Shown here: positions 1 to 10,534 of the stretch, piece by piece
Position numbering within the stretch: position 1 is the stretch's first letter
How the letters are laid out: every line of letters starts with the position of its first letter
From: Oryza sativa Japonica Group
Taxonomy: Eukaryota > Streptophyta > Magnoliopsida > Poales > Poaceae
DNA length: 64,000 nt
Assembly: GCF_034140825.1 (NCBI RefSeq)
Contig: NC_089045.1
Coordinates: 28,175,001 to 28,239,000 of the forward strand
Direction: 5' to 3'
Position numbers and translations under genes: made by a program
Notes under the pieces: model-generated
What the model was told of the DNA's origin: nothing
The model's database searches: none
Seen by the model: only the letters and a program-made list of their open reading frames with translations

Positions 1-47
1 AAACCATCAGTAGTGCTGGTGGGTGAGAACGGTTTCAGTCCAATCAT
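1..47 (-). CDS. Candidate start of a minus-strand gene leaving the window (partial)
   Basis: A minus-strand leader can be traced. Exon 1 comes from about 620 down to 412, followed by a GTGAGT donor. A 242-bp intron ends at a strong acceptor (pyrimidine run, then TTTTTGCAG), and exon 2 runs from 169 to the window edge. The first ATG of exon 2 that stays open to the edge is at 47 and begins MIGLKPFSPTSTTDG. Exon 1 contains an upstream ATG at about 470 that would make a peptide of some 22 residues ending just past the splice, so it would be a small upstream ORF. The protein is not recognised. The splice signals are seen directly; the start choice is inference. Confidence 0.3.
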   Translation of the reverse strand, partial: MIGLKPFSPTSTTDG

Positions 48-649
48 TTCATCAGCATCTAAGATTCCAACATGATATACAGAAATCCAAGGTGTAGCTG
101 CGAATCTTTCATCAAACCGACCAAAATGTATTCAGAATCAGTATTGAAATGAAAATTTTCTACTTGGAACTGCAAAAATGGGGGGAAATTACACCTACAG
201 TACACGCGCGGGTGTGAATCGTCCCACGCATTCGGCGGAGGCGAGATACCCAGTAAAATCACGATTCACCCGGCCGAGAAGAACCAAAATTTTCCCCTGA
301 AATCCGCCGCGGCACATGCAGTTAGTCATCCCTCTCGCTCCGATCTCCTACCAAAGTGCAGGCGATTGATCTAACAATCGAAGCTCGTAAGGCTACTACT
401 ACTCTACTCACCTGCCAACGCCGGCCAGCAGCAAACGTCTACATTGCATCCTTCCTGCTTGAACATTCATCTCCGCCGCCGCCGCCGCCGGCAAAGCGGC
501 GGTGCCGTGCTCGACGGCGGTGAAGAGGGTGGTCCGATTCGTTCGAGAGGAGAAACAGAGAAGGCTGCTTGGGCCGTGGTGGGCTCTATTAAGGCAACCC
601 CTAAATGGGCTGGGCCTCATTTGTTTCTGAAACCGAGGTCGTTTCGCGA

Positions 650-1481
650 AGGAGATCCACTCAATCTGAACCGCACGCACCTGATCCAACGGCTAGTAGT
701 GTCCCAGGAGGTTCGGAGTTTAAAACTTTGAACCCCCGCTGGTAGCAAAGAACACACGCCGTGCTTCCGTACTGTACCTCGCCGGAGCGCCGCCGCATCC
801 TGGCCGTCTCCGACCATCCGGCCCGTCCGTCACCGCGCCACCGCACGCATCGGCGAAGGGCCCTTGAGAGCTAGCTAACTCCTGCAAACATGAGCATGGT
901 TAGGAGTGGAGCTAGAACCAAATGTGGTTCCAATCGTTTGCTTTACTCTATTTTGGACCGAGTTTAAATTGATATGGGTGTCTAGGTTTGAACCGAGGGA
1001 GTGCACATACGATGAAAATAGATGAATTATATCTAAAAGAATTTTTGAATCGGTTTTCTGGGCACACCTCGGACACATGTAGCTTGGCATCTGAGCATGA
1101 CAGCAAGTGCAGTTTAACTTCAGATTTGTTAGGATTCTGGGAGAAATTTTCCAGTCAAGATGGCACTGATGTCTGTGCATCTCAAAATTAACATAGAACT
1201 GAGGCAGTTTTACTCAATTCATTAACCACCGATAGATCGAAAGGGCGAAACAGATTGCTTATGTTTGCCGTGAGGTCGAAATGTGGATGGTTAAGAAAGC
1301 TAGTGATGATCCATCTGCCGGGAAGTACATAAGACAGTGCGGTTCTGAAGAAACAGGCGGTAACTGTACCAATTCTAGGAATCGATTGGACTTTTGGGTT
1401 CGATTTGCGTTGATAAAGTGAATGGTAGTATATATATTTTGGGGGAACTATATTAGATTGCCATCTCTTGTTTCTCTTCCA
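650..1481. other. Intergenic stretch, no gene recognised
   Basis: Only short open frames without familiar domains occur here. The first 200 bases are GC-rich and could hold the promoter of the minus-strand candidate gene to the left. Confidence 0.5.
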
Positions 1482-1756
1482 TGTCACCTAAATAGTCACT
1501 AATTTTTTTTAAAAAAAAGCATATATTAATATGAAATATATCACTACACAAATATGTAATATTAAATTCAATTTCTACAATTTACAAATAAACATAAATT
1601 AAACTAAAAATAATTAGCATACATTCGCAGTTATACTTGTTATTTTGTTACAACTTGTAAATGTTGAATTTGAACTTACATATTTGTGGAGTGATATATT
1701 TTATATTAATATATCTTTTCAAAATTTTTTAAAAAAAATTATAACTATTAGGTACA
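1482..1756. mobile_element. Foldback MITE with long inverted repeats
   Basis: The left 75 bases and the right 75 bases are imperfect reverse complements. The outer part pairs CACCTAAATAG with CTATTAGGTAC, and the inner part pairs AATATATCACT with AGTGATATATT. There is no coding capacity, and the superfamily is not clear from the ends. Confidence 0.6.
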
Positions 1757-1881
1757 TGCAAGAAACGGATGAAAACAATTTCCTTTTTTTTTTTTTGCCC
1801 AGGGAGAGAATTTAATTTGCATGCATGTATGATTGAAGTCCTAACAATCAGGTGTTATTAGTCGCATGCCAACTTGATTAA

Positions 1882-2122
1882 GGCTGAGTTCTTTTCCTAA
1901 CTTTCCCAACTCATCTTATCGTTTTTCGCGTATATGTTTTTTAAACTGCTAAACGGTGTGTTTTTCTTGCAAAAATTTTCTATACAAAAGTTGCTTTAAA
2001 AAATCATATTAATTATTTTTTAAAAAAATAAATAATATTTAATTAATCATAAGAAAATGTGTCGCTTCGTTTTACGTGCGCGGGAGATGAGTTCTCAATC
2101 AATCTCACCTCTGAACACAACC
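1882..2122. mobile_element. Tourist-like MITE (PIF/Harbinger type)
   Basis: The element begins GGCTGAGTTC and ends GAACACAACC, an imperfect terminal inverted repeat, with a TAA trinucleotide on both sides as target duplication. It is 241 bp, AT-rich inside and noncoding. The TAA duplication points to the PIF/Harbinger superfamily. Confidence 0.6.
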
Positions 2123-2527
2123 TAATTACTTGAACTAATATCCAAAACTAAAGTCAACACAAAGATAAATATTGGATAACCTATATATCTGTTCTATCTT
2201 GCATATGCATGTGGACGGACGTATACAATTAGCGGGAGAAGCTAGATGCGTGTAAACGTAAAGCCAAAATGAGAGACGAACATCCTAACAACCACCAATT
2301 AATTATCACAGATTAAAGAAAGACTTGATTGACCGAGCTAAGTCAGTCTTGCAAATATATTCACAAGTGTTTGCATTGACAAATTATTTAGTAAGTATAC
2401 GTACTCCAGCAAGCTAGCTTTTGGACAGTGGAAGAGAGACAACCCGACCCTATATATACATTGTACACCGGGAAGGGATATTATTATCCTTCAAAATCTC
2501 ATATAAGTGTTCTTAAAACAGATCATA

Positions 2528-2670
2528 CTCCTTCCCTCCCTTAAAAATTACAGTTTCAGCTAGTCAATAACGGATTAAAACAGTACTATGCCTTTCATTA
2601 ATGAAAAAAATGTTGTTGTTTTTTTTTGACAAATTTCTAGACTAAAACTACAGTCCTTAAAAGGAGGGAG
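2528..2670. mobile_element. Stowaway MITE
   Basis: The ends are CTCCTTCCCTCC and GGAGGGAG, with TA on both sides. It is a short noncoding Tc1/mariner-type MITE. Its right three quarters are included in the downstream duplication. Confidence 0.65.
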
Positions 2671-2948
2671 TATATAAATGCAAACAGGAAGGTTGTTGGG
2701 AGGCTGGGCCAAGCTAGGCTCCTCCACAGAATATATGATCATGCATGACGTACGTATTTGCTAGTCAATAACGGATTAAAACAGTACTATACCTTTCATT
2801 AATGAAAAAAATGTTGTTTTTTTTTTGACAAATTTCTAGACTAAAACTACAGTCCTTAAAAGGAGGGAGTATATAAATGCAAACAGGAAGGTTGTTGGGA
2901 GGCTGGGCCAAGCTAGGCTCCTCCACAGAATATATGATCATGCATGAC
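2559..2948. repeat. Tandem duplication, 201-bp period
   Basis: Bases 2559-2749 recur at 2760-2948 with only a small T-run length change and one or two substitutions. A 10-bp filler lies between the copies. The duplicated unit holds most of a Stowaway MITE plus about 75 bp of unique flank, so it arose after the MITE inserted. Confidence 0.9.
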
Positions 2949-3149
2949 ATCATTGATTTTGTGACAAATGTTTCATCATTCATCCTATTCAAATTATTTT
3001 ACAATTATAAAAATATTTAATTATACTTAAAAAATATTTGATGATAAATCAAGTTATAATAAAATAAATGATAATTATATTTTTAATAAAACGAATGAAA
3101 AAACGTATAAAAAATCAACAGTATTATATATTAAAAAAAGGATGGAGTA
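2946..3149. mobile_element. Degraded Stowaway MITE lacking its left end
   Basis: The right end GGATGGAG plus TA, and the interior (ATTTGATGATAAATCAAG), match the better preserved Stowaway copies at 3.55 kb and 55.6 kb. The left terminal repeat is lost exactly where the duplicated segment stops. Confidence 0.55.
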
Positions 3150-3551
3150 GTACTTGCTATGTGTGTCCTGACATAATAACACACGATTGATGACCCCTCT
3201 TAATTAGTCCATATACCCGCAATAGTTTTAAAATTTATCCCTAGTTCATGGAAGATTATTATCTCTGAGATTTTCCGCATCAATTGCAAGAAATGACAAT
3301 AGGTATGATGTCTAATGTTCTTGTCAGCATGTGAACTGCATGGCAATAAAACTATTAATTAGCACGTCAACTCTGCATGGTCGTATTAGTGTTACTTAAT
3401 CTTTTGGTGCATAGATTAATGCTACCAGCTGTACTTAATTTATATTACCTACATAGCATTTTTTTTATATAGGTGGTATATTTTATTTTGAAAAGTCTTC
3501 ACCGTCACGCTTTGGACGCTGATTTGTCGTAATATATATTCATAATTACTA
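3150..3551. other. AT-rich intergenic DNA, nothing recognised
   Basis: No open frame, repeat or RNA signature could be supported here. Confidence 0.5.
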
Positions 3552-3791
3552 CTCCCTCCGTATTTTAATGTATGACGCATTGACTTTTTAACAAATATTT
3601 GATATTTCGTTTTATTAAAAAAATTATGTAGTTATTATTTATTTTATTATGACTTGATTTATCATCAAATGTTCTTTAAGCATGACATAAGTATTTTTTG
3701 TATTTGCAAAAATATTTTAAATAAGAAGAATGATTAAACGTTAATTAAAAAGTCAACGGCGTCATACATTAAAATACGAATACGAAGGGAG
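3552..3791. mobile_element. Stowaway MITE
   Basis: The element starts CTCCCTCCGTATTTTAATG and ends with its near-complement GGGAG, with TA on both sides. The inner arms carry TGACTTTTTAAC and GTTAATTAAAAAGTCAAC. It belongs to the same family as the element at 55,617-55,848. Confidence 0.8.
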
Positions 3792-4011
3792 TAATATCTA
3801 ACGCGTATGCGTGCAATCGAGCTAATTTGCCTCTCTTGCAGCGGAGCCTAGCTACTTTCCCACTTTTAAGCTATACGTACACATCAGATAAGGTGGGGCT
3901 AGTTTACTGTTTACTCTATCTTGCAGCATTTTCGTTAGAATTTTCTGGCCCAAATTTTCATAGCTCCCCAAAGAGTCAAAATATACTACCAATCCTTTAA
4001 CTTGGACCAGG

Positions 4012-4175
4012 CACTGGTGGAGAAACCCTTTGTAGTCCCGGTTCGTAACCCCCTTTAGTCCCAGTTTCCAAACCGGGAGTACCAATCCGGGACTAAAGAT
4101 CGCTATCTTTAGTCCCGGGTGAAATAACCGGGAGTAAAGATCGATCTTACCAACCGGGACTAAAGATCGAGCTGA
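4012..4175. repeat. CACTA left (3') terminal and subterminal repeats
   Basis: The 16-bp terminal inverted repeat is followed by about seven copies, direct and inverted, of a motif close to ACCGGGACTAAAGATC. In maize En/Spm such subterminal motifs are the binding sites of TNPA. That this motif plays the same role here is inference. Confidence 0.85.
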
Positions 4176-4211
4176 CCTTTTTTTTTTTTTTGCATGTCCC
4201 TGTTGCTGCAT

Positions 4212-4347
<136 letters not shown>

Positions 4348-4625
4348 TAAACCATGCATATATATGTTTCAATACATATATATGCATACATATATATATG
4401 TATATATATATATATTATATTATATTATATGTATATATGGTTCAGTACATATGTATATACATGCATAATATATATGTATTTATACATATATATGTTATGC
4501 AAATGCATATGTATATAGATATATATATGACCAAAATATATTTACATTATAGAAAATGTGTACACATGCATATAGAAACATATGTAGTCATGTATTAATT
4601 ACAATCCATTATATGTCCTAGCTAG

Positions 4626-7600
4626 CTACGATTTCGACGTAGTAGTAGTCGCTGCTAGCTCAGAAGCTAAGGACCGGTGAATTGTGTTTCCGTCGTAGTA
4701 GAATTCACCCTTGGGATCAAGGATTTCTTCGTTGATGAATCCCATGAGTTGTTCTTGAACCGCTGCGATAAATTCCTTGTGTGTGGTCAGGTTATCCCTC
4801 ATGCGAATAAACTATATGAATGTATGAAATTGATTAGTAATTAAACAAGAAATCGTTACGTAATAAAATTTTGAATTTATTTGTACGTACATCGAGCTCT
4901 CTTGTGGTGATGATTTGGTCTGCAAGGCAGTGGCAATACTCACACACGTAGTAGCCGCACAAGTTAGTTCCCTGCTTTTGCTTTGCGCACTACAAATAAA
5001 TGACAAATTAACGGCGTGAGATCTAATTAATATACAGTTGTATGTATTAATTTGAATCGGAGAAATATAAATGTAGAGCATGTGTACTCACAGGAAATTT
5101 GAACCTCCGCCTAAGTCTTTCTCTCCAGTTGCCGCGGACCAAATGACGGAACCGAAACCAAGCCCTACATGTAGTTTAAAGATATGATTCGTAGTAGAAA
5201 TAATTAACATAACAAGAATTTCTTAATTAACAGAGAAACTTATGCCAGTACCTGTCTATAAGTTCGAAAACCTTGTCAAACGTAGACTCTTTTTTATCCA
5301 TTGAGTCATATACGTTGACGGTGCAGGCCGACAGGTCGAAGAGTAAAAGCACCCAGTGGAATCTGCAATGTGCGTGGGATGCATTACATATGAAACACTT
5401 AGCAAGTTCGTACGGGAATGAAATTTGGTATGTAGGAAGACAGTAAAATTAAACTAACTCTGTGTTGTACGGCAACAGTATGAACGTCTTGTAATGCTGC
5501 GCCTTCAGGAGATGGACGAGATTGTCCTCTGTTTCCTGCGGATATTGGTCGAGCATTGCAACGTTTACTCTCCGAGGGTCGATGAATCCAGTATCGAAAA
5601 CCCTCCGCCATCGGGCCCTTTGAATCTCCATTCTACAACGATAAAAGGGAGTATTTTATTTTATATAGTCTACTTATATACAAGGACCTAATTAATTAAA
5701 GGAGACGTAGTAATTAAGAATTATAATTGAACGATATACTTACAAAGTCCAGCAACTCATAATAGAGACGTCGAGGGCGTCCAGCTGGTATACTTCGTAG
5801 ATTCCCTTGAAATTGATCCAGAGAATATCATCTCCTTGCAAGAAGTCCGGGTCCCTGATCCTCGCTCCGATCATCTCTCTACCGGTGGCGCTCATCTCCA
5901 CGTACAGCTGATGGAACTTGTACATTTGTGTGGGTAGGGACTGCACCAGCTCGGGCTTGACAAGCGGTTTACCGAGTTCGTACATGTATTTCAATTCCGC
6001 CTTTTCTATTGGTTCAACTCCTAGCAATTGATCCGTAGTTAGACCGGTGTCAATAATAAATTCTTCTATCGTCATGTCTTCCCCGGTCACCAACGGCTCG
6101 ATCTCCTGGTTTGGTTGCTCTCCAAGCTGAGGGACTGGTTTGGACTTTCCAAAAGATGCTTTCTTCAGTGTTCGCTCATAGTCCGATAGCTTGATGGCCT
6201 CCTTGACAGGTGCAGACATACCCCTGAAGAAGTTCCTGACACTGGGGTCTATAGGAATCTTCTTTTCTGGCCTTCGAGGCTTGAATTGTCTCTTGACTTC
6301 TGATGCAACGTAAGCGTCAAGCTCCTCTTGCGTGCAATCGTACCCCGGGTCCTTGTTCTTAGCGGTGTCAACTTTCGCCTTCTTCGTTGCCCTTGTGTGG
6401 GCAGGCGGTGGAGCTGGGGGGCCCTTGACTTTGAAGGTGCCGGAAGAGGAGCTTGCGGAGGAGTAGGTGTAGGAGCACGAGGAGGAGTCGGTGCAGGATC
6501 CTGAGGAGGAGTCGATGCTGGAGCCTGAGGTGGAGACGGTGCTGGCGGAGCATGAGGAGGAGACGGTATAGGATCCTGAGGAGGAGATGGTGCACGAGAC
6601 GCCGCTTGTCGCCCAGGGAGGATGATGTACCGCCTGCGCCATAGAATAATGGCATGGCTTGTGTCTCGTAGATGCGTCTCACCGTCTCCTCCAGGGTAAT
6701 CCAGCTCGAGGTCCTCGTAGGCTCCTTCGACCAACTCAACTTCGACCTTCGAGTATCCTGCTGGAATCGGCCTGCAGTGGTAAGTACCTGAAGGGTCCGT
6801 TGGGATGGCCATGCCCGACGCCACCTTCATGTTGTGAGAGATTATTTATTAGTAATCAACATATATAAGCAGCAACTAGCGGAATGGCTAAATCTTACCT
6901 TTATTGATAAGTTCTTGAAAGGAATATGCAGCTCACATGGTGTCCGCTGAGTGATGTCATCAACGGGACAGGTCGATTCGTCCTGTGTTTGCATGGCGTT
7001 CATGCTCTGTGATCCTACCTGCCCCGTTGAGGCGCAGCTGCTACGGTTTCCTGACGGGCTCATCATTGCAGGAGGAATGGTCGGCTGGGGATCATGGGAC
7101 CGATGTGCGGCCATGCGTTCATCAACCTTCCTTGCTACCTCCTCTTGCATGTTGAGTTCGTAGCTCGATACCCGGAACTCTAGGTCTGCAATCTTCGCCT
7201 CGGTATCTCTCTTGCTCCTCATCCGACTCCTGTACGTGTGGATGTCCTCCTTGAAACCAATCTTCCAAGGAATCACCCCTTTCCCTCGAGTTCGTCCTGG
7301 ATGCTCTGGAGTCTGCAGGGCGAGTGTCAGCTCGTCCCTATCTCTGTCTGGTCGGAACGTGCCCTGAGAGGAGGCTTCCACTGCATCTGTTAGTCGTCGC
7401 GCAGCCTCTTGTATCTGATAGCCGAAGACCAGTGAGCCATCAGCTGGGTTGAGCGTTCCACCGTGAGCATAGTACCAGAACTTCGATCGTTCCGGCCAAT
7501 TGACTGTTGCCGGTTCGATACCCCTCTCAATCAAGCTAGCCTCCATCTCCTCCCACTTCGGCATCGCGACGCTATAGCCTCCTGACCCCAAGTGGTGATG

Positions 7601-8320
7601 GTACTTCTTCTTGGCGGCATTTTCTTTGTTTCTTTCCATCATCGCCTGCCCTTGTTCACCTGTCTTATATGCAACGAACTCGTCCCAGTGATCCCTTAGC
7701 TTTGGGAATGTGTCGAAGTTCGGTGTCTGCCCCTTCAGGATATACTTCTGGTACAAATCTCCCTTGAAGCTCTGAAACTGTTCTGCCATTTTCTTCAGAG
7801 TCCACCTTTTCACTTTGTCCTCTGTACCCGCAGGAAGGGTGAATGTCTCGAGCATTGTGGTCCACAACATCTCTTTCTCCGAATCTGGGACAAAGCTCTC
7901 ATGATCTCCGCGTGCCCTTGTTCTTCGCCAGTACACCGTACTGACAGGCACGTTATCCCGCACAACCCAACCGCTGTGACGTACATAGTTCTTGGCGGCT
8001 TCGGCCGGGGCACTAGGACGTCCATCTTCTTCCACTTCCGTTATGATGTGCCGACCCTCAAGCTTCTTCGCTGCACCTCGTTGCCCGCGTGCCCTCTTCT
8101 GTCTAACGGAGGGTTGACTACCACTAGCCTCCTCCTCCTGGTTCCCCTCCACATCCCTTTCCACGTGCCCCTGCTGGTTCCCCTCCGCATCCCTCTCCAC
8201 GTTCCCTTCCTCGTTCAAGTACTGGTTTGGATCCTCGTTCCCCTCTTCTTCATTCCAGTACTGGCTGCTTCCCTCCGCGATTGTATCGTACAATATCTGT
8301 TCCTCATTGTGGTCAGCCAT
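4626..8320 (-). pseudogene. CACTA TNPA-like protein with C-terminal Ulp1-type cysteine protease domain
   Basis: Seven exons fit with consensus splice sites: 8320-6899, 6824-5744, 5632-5459, 5362-5252, 5164-5092, 4989-4891 and 4811-4626, about 1049 codons. The ATG directly follows an acceptor (TATCAACAG), so the leader is spliced. Exon 1 gives an acidic repeat-rich N-terminus, then the plant Ptta/En-Spm transposase-like region, and a coiled coil near residues 400-440. Exon 2 has a Pro-rich PPQAP/PPRAP tract. The last five exons form a C48 (Ulp1/SENP) fold: His in FHWVLL, Asp in VYDSMD, and Gln and Cys in KQKQGTNLCGYYVC. The family cleaves SUMO or related proteins; the role in CACTA elements is unknown. 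Exon 2 is one base out of frame across the Pro-rich tract near 6430, so this copy is probably damaged there. Confidence 0.75.
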
Positions 8321-8394
8321 CTGTTGATACAAGAAACATCTGCTAAGTCACGAGACATTTATGTTTTAACAATCTAAGTCATGTATGCTAAGTG

Positions 8395-8990
8395 TAAATG
8401 TCGTACATTAGAACCCTACACAACCTTACGTGCTAAGTCTAATTACAAATCGTGATATAAGCTAAGTCTAGGTGACGTATATTATACAACCCTAGCTAGT
8501 AAATAATTATATACTAAGTCTAATTACAAATAAAATAATCTTATATTAAAATTCAAATAATATTACATGCTAAGACTAAAATAGTCATGTATATGCTAAG
8601 TGTTTCGTGCGTATATGCTAAGTCTAATTAAGACTACAATAGTCAATTGCTACTTGTCGCACCAATTCCGTAGTCAATAATTACATACTAAGTCTAATTA
8701 CAAATAAAGTAATCTTATATTAAAACTCAAATAATATTACATGCTAAGACTAAAATAGTCATGTATGCTAAGTGTTTCGTGCGTATATGCTAAGTCTAAT
8801 TAAGACTACAATAGTCAATTGCTAGGAGTCGCACCAATTCCGTAGTTAATAATGTCATACTAAGTCTAATTTGCAATAAAATAATCTTATATTAAAACTC
8901 AAATAATATTAGAACACTACACAATCTTATATGATAAGTCTAATTACAGGTCTAATAATCTTAATTAATTGCATTACAAATATAACAATC
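8395..8990. repeat. Imperfect tandem repeat, about 171-175 bp period
   Basis: A unit beginning TACTAAGTCTAATTACAAAT starts at 8512 and again at 8683 and 8858, the last copy diverged. All copies share GCTAAGTGTTTCGTGCG and CGCACCAATTCCGTAGT. The array lies in the presumed leader intron of the TNPA-like gene. Confidence 0.8.
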
Positions 8991-9123
8991 ATTTATATTA
9001 TTACGTCACTTGCCTGCTCCAATTCCTTCTAGGGCTAGCTCTTCCACTCCGGCTTGACGGACGACTCCGACAACACGTCTTTTCTGCAAGATACAAAAAG
9101 ATGTATTAGGATAAATGCGAAGT

Positions 9124-9126
<3 letters not shown>

Positions 9127-9209
<83 letters not shown>
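9127..9209. repeat. (TA)n microsatellite
   Basis: An 80-base alternating AT run inside the presumed leader intron of the TNPA-like gene. Confidence 0.95.
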
Positions 9210-9210
<1 letters not shown>

Positions 9211-9217
9211 CATTTCA

Positions 9218-9976
9218 CGTTAACGTTCGTCCTCGTTCGTTCGCTCGTTCACGTTCCCTAGCTCGTTCACGTTCGTTCGCTCGTTCTCATTCACGTTCGT
9301 TCGCTTGTTCTCATTCACGTTCGTTCCCTCGTTCTCGCTTGTCTTCGTTCGATCGTTCTCGTTCTCGCTCTCGTTCGTTCGATCGTTCTCGTTCTCGTTC
9401 ACGTTCTCGCGGCAACGTACGTTGACGTGTTCGTTCTCGCTCTCGTTCGTTCGATCGTTCTCGTTCTCGTTCACGTTCTCGCGGCAACGTACGTTGACGT
9501 GTTCGTTCTCGCTCTCGTTCATTCGATCGTTCTCGTTCTCGTTCGTTAACGGCGGTCTGGCGGCATCGGGGCGGCGGTTGGCGCGGCGGCGTGGCGGCGG
9601 CGGCGGCGGCGTGGCGACGGCGGCGGCAGCGTGGCGTTGCGGGGCCGTGGCGGCGGCGGCGTGGCGTGGCGGCGGCGGCATTGCGCGCGCGGCGGCGAAG
9701 GCGGCGGCGGCGTGGCGACGGCGGCGGCGGCGTGGCGTGGGCATGCGGCGGCGGCGTTGCGCGGCGGCGAAGGTAGCGGCGTGGCGTGCCGGCGGCGGCA
9801 TTGCGCGCGCGGCGGCGAAGACGGCGGCGTGGCGTGCCGGCGGCGGCTTGGCGCGGCGTCGGCGTGGCGCGTCGTCGTCGTGGCGCGGCGTCTCGTGGCG
9901 GGCGGCGCGACGGAGAGAGATCGAGATCGGAGAGATCGAGATGAAGGGAGATCTGGCGGCGGCGGCTCTCACCCCA
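9218..9976. repeat. Low-complexity block: CGTTC-rich repeats then GGC/GCG repeats
   Basis: The left half (9218-9555) is built of GTTCGTTC, GTTCTC and GTTCACGTTC units and includes a 72-bp tandem unit marked by GCGGCAACGTACGTTGACG at 9409 and 9481. The right half (9560-9900) is degenerate GGC trinucleotide repeat with recurring GTGGCGTGCCGGCGGCGG blocks. Long open frames occur on both strands, but their composition (Asn-Glu or Arg/Ala runs) follows from the repeats, so I do not call a protein. Confidence 0.8.
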
Positions 9977-10172
9977 GAGATGCGGCGGCAGCGGAGGAGG
10001 CGGAGGCGGCGGCGAGGACGACGAGCTCGAGACGACGGCGAGATACGGCGGCGTCGGCGCGGGGATTTGCCCTAGGCAGTGGCGGCGAAGGAGAGAGGCC
10101 GAGAGAGATCGATCGGCCGAAAATGTCTAAGTGTTGGTGAAGAAGACGAGGGCGCACCGGGAATATATATAC
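9977..10172 (-). promoter_or_regulatory. Promoter and first noncoding exon of the CACTA TNPA-like gene
   Basis: Reading on the minus strand, a TATA box (TATATATAT, 10163-10171) is followed by a CT-rich leader (CGTCTTCTTCACC, CTCTCTCGGCCTCTCTCC) and a good donor GGG|GTGAGA at 9976. This pairs plausibly with the acceptor directly before the ATG at 8320, giving a leader intron of about 1.65 kb. The transcription start is inferred, not seen. Confidence 0.5.
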
Positions 10173-10174
10173 CC

Positions 10175-10408
10175 CCGGATCTTTACTCCCGGTTGTTGAG
10201 AACAACCGGGACTAAAGATATCTTTAGTCCCGGTTGTTGAGAACAACCGGGAGTAAAGAAAAGATCTTTACTCCCGGTTGTTGAGAACAACCGGGACTAA
10301 AGATATCTTTAGTCCCGGTTGTTCTCAACAACCGGGAGTAAATATCTTTTCCCGCTATTTCGAAATTCTTTTTAAACCCGGTTAGGGTTAAGAACCGGGA
10401 CTAAAGAT
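10175..10408. promoter_or_regulatory. Internal array of CACTA terminal motifs next to the TNPA-like promoter
   Basis: Eight alternating inverted copies of CTTTAGTCCCGGTTGTT or CTTTACTCCCGGTTGTT and their complements form a chain of palindromes from 10180 to 10345, and another copy lies at 10375-10408. The core ACCGGGACTAAAGAT is the same motif that fills both ends of the element. It lies directly upstream of the TATA box of the TNPA-like gene. A role as a binding site for element-encoded protein is inferred by analogy with En/Spm. Confidence 0.75.
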
Positions 10409-10534
10409 TATAGCACTGCATATGATTTTCGCTTACATATGTGTTTATAAAATAGAAGTTAATGCATTAACATTATTTAAAGTACAAAGATTAATGACAA
10501 TTACTTCGAAAAATTATTTTTGTCTGTAATAAAT

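Noticed and set aside
10175-10408. End of a second, nested CACTA element
   Set aside because: The motif array looks like a CACTA end, but no CACTG terminal repeat or 3-bp duplication lies beside it, and the TATA box and leader fit a promoter better.
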